Origin: DASQFQ01 sp963811595
Lineage (GTDB): Bacteria > Actinomycetota > Thermoleophilia > Solirubrobacterales > Solirubrobacteraceae
Length of the DNA stretch: 64,000 bases
Assembly: GCA_963811595.1 (NCBI GenBank)
Contig: CAWERW010000005.1
Coordinates: 62,001 to 126,000, forward strand
Reading direction: 5' to 3'
Shown here: positions 23,264 through 32,877 of the stretch, piece by piece
Position numbering within the stretch: the first letter of the stretch is position 1
How the letters are laid out: every line of letters begins with the position of its first letter
The notes under the pieces: generated by a model
What the model was told of the DNA's origin: nothing
Database searches by the model: none
What the model saw: the letters and a program-made list of their open reading frames with translations, nothing else
Made by a program: the position numbers and the translations under genes

Positions 23264-24715
23264 ATGAGAACTGCTCCCCCTCCCCATCACGAGCGACGCT
23301 GGGCGATCCTCGGCGTCATCGCCATCGCCCAGCTCATGGTCGTCCTCGACGCGACGATCGTGAACGTCGCGCTGCCGTCGGCGCAGCGCGACCTCGGCTT
23401 CTCCGACGACGCGCGGCAGTGGATCATCACCGCCTACGCGCTGGCCTTCGGCTCGCTGCTGCTGCTCGGCGGCCGCCTCGGCGACCTGCTCGGTCGCAAG
23501 CGCGCCTTCGTCGGCGGCCTCCTCGGCTTCGCCGCCGCCTCCGCGGTGGGCGGCGTCGCGGACTCCTTCACCGTCCTCGTCGCCGCGCGCGCCGGCCAGG
23601 GCGTGTTCGGCGCCCTGCTCGCTCCCGCCGCGCTCGCGCTCCTGTCGACGACGTTCACCGACCCGCACGAGCGCGGCAAGGCGTTCGGCGTGTACAGCGC
23701 CGTGGCCGGCGGCGGCGCGGCGATCGGGCTGCTGCTCGGTGGCATCCTCGCCGAGGTGCTCAGCTGGCGCTGGTGCCTCTACGTGAACCTGCTGTTCGCC
23801 GTCCCCGCGGCCGTGGCCGCGGGCAGGCTGCTGGTGCACGAGCGCACGCACCGGGCGCCGCTCGACCTGCCGGGCACCGTGACCGCCTCGCTGGGGCTGT
23901 TCGCGCTCGTCTACGGCTTCTCGAACTCCGAGCGGGAGTCGTGGGGCCATCCCGTGACGATCGCCATGCTGGTCGCCAGCGCGGTGCTGCTGGCGGCGTT
24001 TGTCGCGATCGAGTCGCGCGCCGCGCATCCGCTGCTGCCGATGCGCGTGGTGCGGGACCGCACCCGCGGCGGCGCGTACCTCTCGCTCGGGCTGGCGGCG
24101 AGCGCGCTGTTCGCCGTCTTCCTGTTCCTGACGTACTACCTGCAGCGCACGAAGGGCTACAGCCCGATCGAGGCCGGGCTCGCGTTCCTGCCGCTCACCG
24201 CCGCGGTCATCGCGGCCGCGACGGCGGTCAACCTGGTGCTGCTCCGCCGCATCGGCTCGCGCTGGCTGCTGACGGCCGGGATGTCGCTCGGCGCCGCGGG
24301 CATGGCCTGGTTCGCCCAGCTCGCGCCGGACTCGAGCTACGCCGGGCACGTGCTGCCGGCACTGCTCGTCACCGGCGTCGGCGCCGGCACGGTGTTCTCC
24401 GCGAGCTTCGCCACCGCCACATACGGCGTGGACGCGCAGGACACGGGCGTCGCCTCGGCCATGATCAACACGATGCAGCAGGTCGGCGGCTCGCTCGGGA
24501 CCGCGGCGCTGAGCGCGGTCGGCGCACACGCGGCCGCCTCGTACGCGGCGGGCGAGCGAGCGACGCCGGAGCTGCTGGGCGAGGCGGCCGTGCACGGCTA
24601 CGCCACGGCGTTCTGGGTCGCTGCGGGCATCTTCGCCCTCGGCGCCGTCCTCGTCGGCGGGCTGATCCGCCCCGTGCGGATCGGCGCCGGCGAGCTGCGA
24701 CTGCAGCCCGCCTAG
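23264..24715 (+). CDS. MFS exporter, DHA2/EmrB (14-TM) type
   Basis: A 483-residue drug:proton antiporter. TM1 has the DHA2 motif VVLDATIVNVALPSAQRDL, followed by motif A GGRLGDLLGRKRAF and motif C-like GLLLGGILAEVLSWRWCLYVN. About 14 helices are visible. These carriers expel lipophilic cations, dyes or antibiotics across the inner membrane. The start at 23264 is chosen because an exact ECF41-type promoter ends 8 nt upstream; an in-frame GTG at 23228 lies upstream of that promoter. It is therefore predicted to be switched on together with the divergent SDR-ECF41 operon. The stop shares the palindrome CTAG with the convergent J-domain gene. Confidence 0.93.
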   Translation: MRTAPPPHHERRWAILGVIAIAQLMVVLDATIVNVALPSAQRDLGFSDDARQWIITAYALAFGSLLLLGGRLGDLLGRKRAFVGGLLGFAAASAVGGVADSFTVLVAARAGQGVFGALLAPAALALLSTTFTDPHERGKAFGVYSAVAGGGAAIGLLLGGILAEVLSWRWCLYVNLLFAVPAAVAAGRLLVHERTHRAPLDLPGTVTASLGLFALVYGFSNSERESWGHPVTIAMLVASAVLLAAFVAIESRAAHPLLPMRVVRDRTRGGAYLSLGLAASALFAVFLFLTYYLQRTKGYSPIEAGLAFLPLTAAVIAAATAVNLVLLRRIGSRWLLTAGMSLGAAGMAWFAQLAPDSSYAGHVLPALLVTGVGAGTVFSASFATATYGVDAQDTGVASAMINTMQQVGGSLGTAALSAVGAHAAASYAAGERATPELLGEAAVHGYATAFWVAAGIFALGAVLVGGLIRPVRIGAGELRLQPA

Positions 24716-25959
24716 GCGGCCTTCTCGATGGCGCGCGGGGCCGCCGCGAGCACCTGCTCGCGGAGGTCCCGCACCTCGGGATCGTCGAGCAGCTTCAGCG
24801 CGCGGTCGCACGCGGCGAGGCAATCGCTCGTGCGGTCCGTGCGCGCGAGCGCGTGCGCGAGCCGCGACCACGCCGCGGCCGACTCCGGCGCGAGCTTCGC
24901 GGCGTGCTCGCAGGCGCTGACCTCGGCGCCGGTGTCGCCCATCAGGTTGCAGACGAGCGCGAGGTCGAGCAGGCCCTGCTCGCTCGGCTCGAGCGTGCGC
25001 GCGTGCTCGTAGGCGGCGCGCGCTCCCTCGCGGTCGAACGTGCGCAGGCGCAGGCGGCCGAGGCGCTCGAACGCGGAGCCGTCGGACGGCGCGCGCCGCG
25101 TCTCGCGCACGGCGGCGTCGACCGCCATCGAGAGCGCGCCCTGATCCTCGTAGATGCGCGCCGCGGTGCGGTACGGCGCCGGGCGATCGGGTTCGACGCG
25201 CGCCCAGTCGCGCACCGCGCGGCCGGCGGCGGCGAGGTTGCCCGCCTGCCAGAACGCGGTGGTCAGCAGCCGCAGCACGGCCGGGTTCTCCGGCTCGGCG
25301 TCGCGCGCGTAGACGAGCCGTTGCGCGGCGAGCGCGAAGTCGCCCTCGGCGAGCGCGTGCTTGGCGGCGGTCATGAAGCGCTCGACCCGCTCGGCGCCCG
25401 GGTCGGGCTTGGAGAAGTCGACGAACTGCAGCGAGCCCGCCGGCACCGTGCGCACGCCGACCTGGAAGGAGACGCGCGCCCACTGCTGGATGTCGTCGCC
25501 GTCGCCGGTGAAGTAGATGCCGTTGACGCTGCCGACGCCCCACTCGGGATAGGAGAGGCAGCGCGCGTAGCGGTGCACGACCGAGTGGTCGGGGACGCGC
25601 GACGCGAACGGGTCGTGCTTCTCGCGGTCGGCGGCGTGCTCGCGCGCGCGCTGCTCGGCCTCGTAGGCGCGCTGGCCTTCCTCGGCGCGCGCCTTGCGCG
25701 CGGCGGCGGCGGAGACCTTGACGGCGTTGCGGCTGACCTTGCCGCCGCGCGAGTCCTCGGCCAGGCGCTCGAGCTGGTCGGCCGCCTCGTTGATCGCCTT
25801 GAGGTGGCGCTCGTGCTCGTGCTGGCGCCCGGGCGGGGCGATGTCGGGGTGCCAGCGCTTCGCCATCCGGCGGCGCGCGAGCTGCACGGCGCGCTTGTCG
25901 AACGGCGGCTCCAGCTCGAGGAGCAGGACCGACTGTTCGATGTCCAGGAACTGCGGCAC
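24712..25959 (-). CDS. J-domain protein with C-terminal TPR repeats
   Basis: A 415-residue soluble protein. Residues about 15-65 form a J-like domain with the diagnostic HPD in AKRWHPDIAPPG and a charged third helix. A Lys/Arg/Glu-rich linker follows (residues 70-115), then a small beta domain (WGVGSVNGIYFTGDGDDIQQWARVSF) and about six TPR units from residue 190 to the end. The HPD motif suggests stimulation of a DnaK-type Hsp70, with TPRs binding clients or partners. There is no zinc finger or G/F region, so it is not DnaJ itself. No chaperone gene is adjacent. It lies 27 bp downstream of the ABC exporter operon. Confidence 0.85.
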   Translation of the reverse strand: MPQFLDIEQSVLLLELEPPFDKRAVQLARRRMAKRWHPDIAPPGRQHEHERHLKAINEAADQLERLAEDSRGGKVSRNAVKVSAAAARKARAEEGQRAYEAEQRAREHAADREKHDPFASRVPDHSVVHRYARCLSYPEWGVGSVNGIYFTGDGDDIQQWARVSFQVGVRTVPAGSLQFVDFSKPDPGAERVERFMTAAKHALAEGDFALAAQRLVYARDAEPENPAVLRLLTTAFWQAGNLAAAGRAVRDWARVEPDRPAPYRTAARIYEDQGALSMAVDAAVRETRRAPSDGSAFERLGRLRLRTFDREGARAAYEHARTLEPSEQGLLDLALVCNLMGDTGAEVSACEHAAKLAPESAAAWSRLAHALARTDRTSDCLAACDRALKLLDDPEVRDLREQVLAAAPRAIEKAA

Positions 25960-25986
25960 GAACCCTCTACGGTACCGGCGGGGTCG

Positions 25987-26775
25987 TCAGTCGACGAGCT
26001 TCTTCGTCATGTAGTGGATCGCCAGCCGCCACGTGGCGATGGCGAACACCACGAGCGCGCCCACGTGGTAGAGGTCGACCCAGCCCTCGAACCCGAACGC
26101 CGCGTGGCGCACGAGCTGCACGCAGTGGTAGAGCGGGTTGAACTGGGCCAGCACCTGCGCCCACTCGGGCAGCCCGGAGATCGGGAAGAACGTGCCGGCG
26201 GTCAGGAACATCGGCGTGACGACCGTGCTCGTGACGTAGGAGAAGTGGTCGATCGAGTTGAGGACGGCCGCGATGAAGATGCCGAAGCAGGCCCAGCCGT
26301 ACCCGGTGAGGGCGCCGATGAGCGGGACGAGCAGCATGCCCCAGCTCGGGTCCAGGCCGAACACCATCGCCACGAACAGCGGCGCGCAGCCGAACACGCC
26401 GGCGCGCGCGGCGATCCAGATCGCCTCGGCCGTGACGAGCTCCTCGGTGTCGACCGGCGCCGCCAGGATCGCGTCGTAGGTGCGCTGGAACTGGTACTTC
26501 ACGAACGACCCGAACATCGCCGAGAAGACCGACGAGAACAGGACCGCGGTGGCGACCACGCCGGTGCCGACGAACTCGACGTAGTCGTAGCCGGCGACGG
26601 TGGAGACGAGCGTGCCGAAGCCGAAGCCGAACGCGAGCAGGTAGATCGTCGGCTCGACGGTCGAGGAGAACGCGCTCGACTTCCAGAACGAGGAGAAGTT
26701 GATGACCTCGCGCACGAGCACGCCGCGGATCGCGGGGCGCTCGAGCCGGCCGAGCGAGGTGCGCGCGCCGGTCAC
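25987..26775 (-). CDS. ABC-2 type transporter permease (NodJ/DrrB-like)
   Basis: A 262-residue permease with six membrane helices: TIYLLAFGFGFGTLV, GVVATAVLFSSVFSAMFGS, AGVFGCAPLFVAMVFGL, LLVPLIGALTGYGWACFGIFIAAVL, STVVTPMFLTAGTFFPISGLP and VGALVVFAIATWRLAI. The segment MFLTAGTFFPISGLPEWAQVLAQFNPLYHCVQLVR is the ABC-2 signature before the last helix. Paired with the ATPase encoded just upstream through a GTGA overlap, it forms an exporter of the NodIJ/DrrAB type, which move lipooligosaccharides or drugs. The substrate is unknown. Confidence 0.93.
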   Translation of the reverse strand: MTGARTSLGRLERPAIRGVLVREVINFSSFWKSSAFSSTVEPTIYLLAFGFGFGTLVSTVAGYDYVEFVGTGVVATAVLFSSVFSAMFGSFVKYQFQRTYDAILAAPVDTEELVTAEAIWIAARAGVFGCAPLFVAMVFGLDPSWGMLLVPLIGALTGYGWACFGIFIAAVLNSIDHFSYVTSTVVTPMFLTAGTFFPISGLPEWAQVLAQFNPLYHCVQLVRHAAFGFEGWVDLYHVGALVVFAIATWRLAIHYMTKKLVD

Positions 26776-27662
26776 TCTGCCTCCTCGCCCGTCAGCATCA
26801 CGAACAGGTCCTCGAGGTTCGCGGGCCGGCGCTCGCCTTCGGGCATCTCGCCGTTCGCGCGCTCGATCCCGAGCACCGACACCGAGGTGCCGGTGCGGCG
26901 GGTGTTGTAGCCCGCGGCGCGCGCCTCCGCCTCCGCCTCGGCCAGCCGCGACGGCGGCCCGTAGACCTCGATCGCCTCGAGCCCGACGTGCTCGCGCACG
27001 AGCTCCGACGGACGGCCGCTCGCGACCGCCTTGCCCTCGGCCATGATCGTCACGGTGTCGGCGAGGCGCTGGGCCTCCTCGATGTAGTGCGTCGACATCA
27101 GGATCGAGACGCCCTCGGCGCGCAGCGCGTCGATCAGCGCCCACAGCTCCTGGCGCACCTGCGGGTCGAGGCCGACGGTCGGCTCGTCGAGCAGCACGAG
27201 CCGCGGCTGGTGGACGAGCGCGCGGGCGATCAGCAGCCGCCGCCGCATGCCGCCGGAGAGCTTGTCGGCGCGCGTGTCGCGGCGGTCGCCGAGGCGCGCC
27301 ATCTCGACCGCGCGTTCGATCGCGGCGGAGCGCTCGGCGCGCGGGATCCGGTAGAGGTGCGTGAACACGCGCAGGTTCTGCTCGACCGTGAGCGTCGTGT
27401 CGAGGTTGTCGAGCTGCGGGACGACGCCCATCTCGGCGCGCGCCGCCTTCGAGTCGCCCGGGAGCGTGTGGCCGAGCACCTCGATCGCGCCCTCGTCGGC
27501 GATCGCCTGCGCGGTCAGCAGCCGCATCGTGGTCGATTTGCCCGCGCCGTTCGGCCCGAGCAGGCCGACGCACGTGCCCTCCGGGACCTCGAGGTCCAGG
27601 TGGTCGACCGCCGTGATCTCGCCGTAGCGCTTGACGGCTCCGCGGACGCTCAGCGCGGCCAC
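26772..27662 (-). CDS. ABC transporter ATP-binding protein (NodI/DrrA-like)
   Basis: A 296-residue ATPase. Walker A GLLGPNGAGKST, Q-loop GVVPQLDNLDTTLTVEQNL, signature LSGGMRRRLLIARAL, Walker B RLVLLDEPTVGLDP and H-loop STHYIEE are all intact. The Q-loop wording and a C-terminal ~75-residue extension are typical of NodI/DrrA proteins partnered with a single small permease. GTG at 27662 overlaps the MOSC stop (TAGTG), so this is third in a four-gene operon. It couples ATP hydrolysis to export through the downstream permease. Confidence 0.95.
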   Translation of the reverse strand: MAALSVRGAVKRYGEITAVDHLDLEVPEGTCVGLLGPNGAGKSTTMRLLTAQAIADEGAIEVLGHTLPGDSKAARAEMGVVPQLDNLDTTLTVEQNLRVFTHLYRIPRAERSAAIERAVEMARLGDRRDTRADKLSGGMRRRLLIARALVHQPRLVLLDEPTVGLDPQVRQELWALIDALRAEGVSILMSTHYIEEAQRLADTVTIMAEGKAVASGRPSELVREHVGLEAIEVYGPPSRLAEAEAEARAAGYNTRRTGTSVSVLGIERANGEMPEGERRPANLEDLFVMLTGEEAE

Positions 27663-28105
27663 TAAGCCGCCACCACCGCGTCGCCGACCGCGATCGAGCC
27701 GCCGGCCAGGATGTCGGCGCGCAGCCCGCCGCGATGCACCAGGCCGCGCAGCACGCCGCGCTCGGTGAGCTTCGCGAGCGTGTTGCACGGCTCGCACAGC
27801 TCGACGCCCTCGCACTCGACCTCGCCGACGCGGAAGCGGCGGCCGACGAGCGCGTTGAGGTCGATGCCGCGCGTGAGCACGTTGCGGCGCGACGCCTCGT
27901 GCGAGAGCTCGATGCCGGTGTCCTCGCGCAGCCCGGTCAGCGCCTCGGCGGCGATCAGCGTGATGCTCTGGCCGGAGTCCGGCGTGGGCGACCAGTGGTA
28001 CTCGCCCTCGATGCCGCGACCGGCCTCGGCGCGCACGCGCGCGACCGGCGCGGGGAGCGCGGCGCGGTCGGGGGTGATGGCGATCTGCTCGACGACTCCG
28101 GTCAC
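27662..28105 (-). CDS. MOSC domain protein
   Basis: A 147-residue protein consisting of one MOSC domain (molybdenum cofactor sulfurase C-terminal). The conserved Cys is in VELCEPCNTLAKL, and SGQSITLIAAEAL, ASRRNVLTRGIDLNALVGRRFRVG and GLRADILAGGSIAVGD are the other family segments. Stand-alone MOSC proteins (YiiM/YcbX-like) bind or transfer Moco-linked sulfur or detoxify N-hydroxylated bases. It is joined by overlaps to a glutamine amidotransferase gene upstream and an ABC exporter downstream. That association is unusual, and I cannot explain it from the sequence. Confidence 0.9.
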   Translation of the reverse strand: MTGVVEQIAITPDRAALPAPVARVRAEAGRGIEGEYHWSPTPDSGQSITLIAAEALTGLREDTGIELSHEASRRNVLTRGIDLNALVGRRFRVGEVECEGVELCEPCNTLAKLTERGVLRGLVHRGGLRADILAGGSIAVGDAVVAA

Positions 28106-28841
28106 GCAGCCAGCGTACCGGTGAGCGCCCGGCCGCTCGCGGCGTCGACGAGCGCGCGGAACAGCGCCAGCTGCGCGTCGTCGTCGATCAGCGTCTCGGC
28201 GTGCCACTGCACCCCGAGCAGGAACGGATGGCTCCGGTCCTCGATCGCCTCGATCGTGCCGTCCGGCGCCCAGGCGGTGGCGACGAGGCCGTGGCCGAGC
28301 ACGTCGCACGCCTGGTGGTGGAAGGAGTTGACCTGCGTGGCGCGTGTGCCCAGCACGCGCGCGGCGAGCGAGCCCCCGTGACCCGCACGGCGTGCACGGG
28401 CTGGGTGGCGAGCTCGGTCTGGCGGTGGTCCTCGATGTGCTGGTGCAGCGTGCCGCCGCGGGCGACGTTGAGCGCCTGGGCGCCGCGACAGATGCCGAGC
28501 AGCGGCATCCCGGCGGCGTCGGCGGCGCGCGCCAGCTCGAGCTCGAAGCGGTCGAGCGCGGGCTCCGTCGGGCCGAGCTGCTCGTGGGCGCGGGCGCCGT
28601 AGGCGGCCGGGTCGAGGTCGGGCCCGCCGGACAGGCAGACGCCGTCGAGACGGTCGAGCAGCGTGGCGAGCCCGTTGCCGAGCGGCGGCAGCACGACCGG
28701 CACGCCGCCGGCCAGCTCGACGGCCCGCATGTAGGTCAGCCCGAGCGCCATCTCATGCTGCGGCGGCTCGCCGTGACGGCGCAGCGTCGCGAGGTCACCG
28801 CGGCGGACCTCGGATGTCGTGACGCCGATGAGCGGAGCCAT
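28102..28841 (-). pseudogene. Class I glutamine amidotransferase (PuuD-like), single-base frameshift
   Basis: Two adjacent frames together encode one ~246-residue gamma-glutamyl hydrolase-type amidotransferase. The first runs from MAPLIGVTTSEVRRGD (ATG 28841) through the nucleophile elbow LLGICRGAQALNVARGG to VHAVRVTG. The second continues GSLAARVLGTRATQVNSFHHQACDVLGHGL and reaches the His-Glu motif VQWHAETL. The frames meet at a run of five C (28373-28377, G on the coding strand). One more G would restore a full protein, and the length (740 nt) is one short of a multiple of three. It could be a real mutation or a homopolymer error. Intact homologues hydrolyse gamma-glutamyl amides. Its stop overlaps the MOSC start. 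Confidence 0.85.
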
Positions 28842-28867
28842 ATGGGCAATGTCGGTCAACGAGCGCC

Positions 28868-28873
28868 TATCCT
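28868..28873 (+). promoter_or_regulatory. -10 element TATCCT for ettA
   Basis: TATCCT ends 10 nt before the ATG in the 42-bp gap to the divergent amidotransferase gene. No ribosome site is visible. Confidence 0.35.
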
Positions 28874-28883
28874 CAACCGCCGC

Positions 28884-30539
<1,656 letters not shown>

Positions 30540-30546
30540 CATGCGC

Positions 30547-30552
30547 TAGCTT
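30547..30552 (+). promoter_or_regulatory. -10 element TAGCTT for the DsbA-like gene
   Basis: TAGCTT ends 7 nt before the ATG at 30560; a leaderless transcript is predicted. Confidence 0.45.
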
Positions 30553-30559
30553 CGCCGGC

Positions 30560-31441
30560 ATGGAGCGTGCGAACGGCGGGGCGCCGGTGCTGATCCGGCA
30601 CTTCACGGATCCGGGCTGCCCCTTCGCCTTTTCCGCCGAGCGTCAGCGGCTGCGGCTGCTGTGGCTCTACGGCGACCAGATCGAGTGGGAGCTGCACATG
30701 GTCGTGCTCTCCGAGGAGCGCGCCGGCGACGTCTTCCCGCCCGAGCGGATCGCCGAGACCCGCCGCGAGATCCAGCTCCGCCACGGCATGCCGATCGACT
30801 GGCGCCCGGTCGAAGAGAGCGCCTCGCTGCCCGCCTGCCGGGCGGTCGTCGCCACGCGGATGCGCGCGCCCGACGCCGAGGAGGCGATCCTGCGCCGGCT
30901 TCGGGTGCTGTGCTTCTCGGGGCTCGAGATCGACGACCCGGCCGTGATCGCGCGCGCCGCGGGCGAGTCGCTGATCGAGCCCGGCGAGATGCGCGTCTGG
31001 CTCGAGCGGCCCGACGTCGAGGAGGCGCTGCGGGAGGACATGGCCGCGGCCCGCAGCCCCTCGCCCGCCTCGCGCGCGCAGGACTACAAGCTCGGCGGCC
31101 CTCCGGAGGAGCGCCGCTACACGTGCCCCTCCTACGAGCTGATCCGCGTCACCGAGCCCCCCGCGGACTGGCCGACCGCCGGCCGCGTCGACCTCCCGGG
31201 CTTCCGCCCCGTCGAGGCCTACGAGGCGGCGATCGCGAACCTCGCGCCCGAGCTCACGCGCCGCCACGATCCCGGCTCCGTCGACGAGGTCCTCGACTGG
31301 GCGGGGATGCCGATCGCGACCGCCGAGGTCGCGGCGGTCTGCGACCGCGAGATCGCCGACGTCCGGACCGAGCTCGCGCGCATCGCGACGTTCCTCCCGA
31401 TCGGCGGCGACGGCTACTGGACCGCCGCGCCGCTCATGTAG
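30560..31441 (+). CDS. DsbA/FrnE-like thioredoxin-fold protein
   Basis: A 293-residue protein of the DsbA (2-hydroxychromene isomerase/FrnE) superfamily. The active-site loop is FTDPGCPFAFSAER, so the usual CxxC is CPFA with only the first Cys kept. A helical insertion (residues 80-170) and the returning strand RYTCPSYELIRV complete the fold. There is no signal peptide, so it is cytosolic. Loss of the second Cys rules out normal disulfide oxidase activity; glutathione- or mycothiol-type transferase or isomerase chemistry is possible. It lies 45 bp upstream of the MauE/MADH-like locus but has its own -10 element, so a shared role is uncertain. Confidence 0.82.
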   Translation: MERANGGAPVLIRHFTDPGCPFAFSAERQRLRLLWLYGDQIEWELHMVVLSEERAGDVFPPERIAETRREIQLRHGMPIDWRPVEESASLPACRAVVATRMRAPDAEEAILRRLRVLCFSGLEIDDPAVIARAAGESLIEPGEMRVWLERPDVEEALREDMAAARSPSPASRAQDYKLGGPPEERRYTCPSYELIRVTEPPADWPTAGRVDLPGFRPVEAYEAAIANLAPELTRRHDPGSVDEVLDWAGMPIATAEVAAVCDREIADVRTELARIATFLPIGGDGYWTAAPLM

Positions 31442-31471
31442 CGACCGGCCTGATCCTTCAGGCTCGGCTGC

Positions 31472-31477
31472 TACCTT
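31472..31477 (+). promoter_or_regulatory. -10 element TACCTT for the MauE-like locus
   Basis: TACCTT ends 9 nt before the ATG at 31487. The three following genes overlap and would be read from here. Confidence 0.4.
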
Positions 31478-31486
31478 CGCCGCCGC

Positions 31487-32344
31487 ATGCTCCCCGTGCT
31501 CCTCGCGCTGCTGCTCGGCGCCGTGCTCGTCGGCTCCGCGCTGCTCAAGCTCGCCGACGGCCCGCGCACGCGCGCCGCGCTGACGACGTACGGGATCCGC
31601 GACGAGGCTGCGCAGCGCGTGATCTGGGGCGGGCTGATCGCGATCGAGCTCGCGCTCGCCGTCGCGATCGTGGCCGGGATCGAGGCCGCCGCCTACGCGG
31701 GCGCCGCGCTGTTCGCCGGCTTCGCGCTGGCGCAGGCCGCCGCGCTCATGTCGGGGCGCGCCGGCGCGCCGTGCGCGTGCTTCGGCGCGCGCGGGCGGAT
31801 CGGCCGTGCCTCGCTCGCCCGCGCGGGCGGCCTCGCCGCGGCGTTCGCCGTGCTGCCGCTGCTCGACCGCGACGAGCCGACGACCGAGGGCTGGCTCGCG
31901 ATCGGGCTCGCCGCGGCGCTGCTCGGCGTCGTCGCGCTGGGCGTCGCGGTGCTCGCGCTCGCGCGCGAGCTCGGGCGCCTGCGCGCGGAGATCGACCCGC
32001 GCGGCGCGCTCGAGATCCCCGAGGAGGGCCCCGAGCTCGGCGGCCGCAGCGAGCTGATGGAGGTCGAGCCGGGGCGGCTCGGGCTCGCCGTCTTCACCTC
32101 CGAGGGCTGCGGCATGTGCCGCGCGCTCGAGCCGGCGATCGAGGCGCTCGGCCGCGATCCGCTCGTGCGCCTGCGGACGTTCGACGAGGTCCGCGACGCC
32201 CACGCGTGGGCGGCCGCGGGGATCCCCGGCTCGCCGTTCGCGGTCGCGCTCGACGAGCACGGCACCGTGCTCGCCAAGGGCACGTTCAACACCGCCGGCC
32301 AGCTCGAGTCCGTGCTGGCGACCGCGGAGCGCCGGCGCGCATGA
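31487..32344 (+). CDS. MauE-like membrane protein fused to a thioredoxin-like domain
   Basis: A 285-residue protein. Residues 1-165 form four membrane helices of the MauE/DoxX type and include the family motif APCACFG (Cys96, Cys98). After a charged linker, residues about 195-280 form a thioredoxin-like domain with a Cys208-Gly-Met-Cys211 active site (FTSEGCGMCRALEP) and the cis-Pro region GIPGSPFAV. In methylamine utilisation operons MauE and MauD are separate proteins needed to form the disulfides of the methylamine dehydrogenase small subunit. Here both functions appear joined. The stop overlaps the start of a gene for exactly such a small subunit relative, which supports this role. Confidence 0.88.
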   Translation: MLPVLLALLLGAVLVGSALLKLADGPRTRAALTTYGIRDEAAQRVIWGGLIAIELALAVAIVAGIEAAAYAGAALFAGFALAQAAALMSGRAGAPCACFGARGRIGRASLARAGGLAAAFAVLPLLDRDEPTTEGWLAIGLAAALLGVVALGVAVLALARELGRLRAEIDPRGALEIPEEGPELGGRSELMEVEPGRLGLAVFTSEGCGMCRALEPAIEALGRDPLVRLRTFDEVRDAHAWAAAGIPGSPFAVALDEHGTVLAKGTFNTAGQLESVLATAERRRA

Positions 32345-32877
32345 ACGAGTCGCGGCGCGGCTTCCTCGCGAAGGTCAGCGGCACCCTGATGGCGGTCACC
32401 GGCGCCAAGACCGCGACCTCGCTGATCAAGCCCGGCGAGGCCGAGGCCTACCACTTCTGCGGCCACATCTACACGACCGACTCGTGCCCGCACCCGACCG
32501 GCCTGCCGCGGATCGACTCGCGCGGCCGCCCGATCCGCGCGAAGGACGGCAAGCGCGTCGACGACCTCGGCCGCCTCATCGACGTCGAGGGCAACCCGAT
32601 CGACGAGGACGGCACGCGCCTGGCCGACGCCGAGGGCAACCCGCTGCCCTCCGCGTCGCGCACGCCGGTGTGCAAGGCCGTGGCGCAGCAGTACGACATC
32701 ACCACCAAGACCGACGGCGCGTGGTACCGCTGCTGCGGCGGGCACGTGCGCAAGCTCGTCGACTGCTGCTCGTACTCGAAGCGGCGCATCAACGGCGACG
32801 GCTCGCTGACCGGCTACTGCTACAAGGGCCGCCGCGTGTTCTGCGTCATGTACTACCAGACGAAGGTCCCGTGCTGA
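32341..32877 (+). CDS. Methylamine dehydrogenase light-chain-like protein, Tat-exported, lacking one TTQ tryptophan
   Basis: A 178-residue protein with a twin-arginine signal (NESRRGFLAKVSG) and ten Cys in the mature part (40, 49, 111, 131, 132, 142, 143, 160, 168, 178). Segments GAWYRCCGG, VDCCSYS, SLTGYC and RVFCVMYY line up with the disulfide-rich small subunit of methylamine dehydrogenase. That subunit carries tryptophan tryptophylquinone, made from two Trp. Only one Trp (128) exists here; the second position appears to be Phe167. A standard TTQ therefore cannot form. Residues 58-105 are a run of D/N-G turns absent from the classical enzyme. No large-subunit gene is present, but the next gene encodes a propeller. 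Function unknown. Confidence 0.85.
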   Translation: MNESRRGFLAKVSGTLMAVTGAKTATSLIKPGEAEAYHFCGHIYTTDSCPHPTGLPRIDSRGRPIRAKDGKRVDDLGRLIDVEGNPIDEDGTRLADAEGNPLPSASRTPVCKAVAQQYDITTKTDGAWYRCCGGHVRKLVDCCSYSKRRINGDGSLTGYCYKGRRVFCVMYYQTKVPC

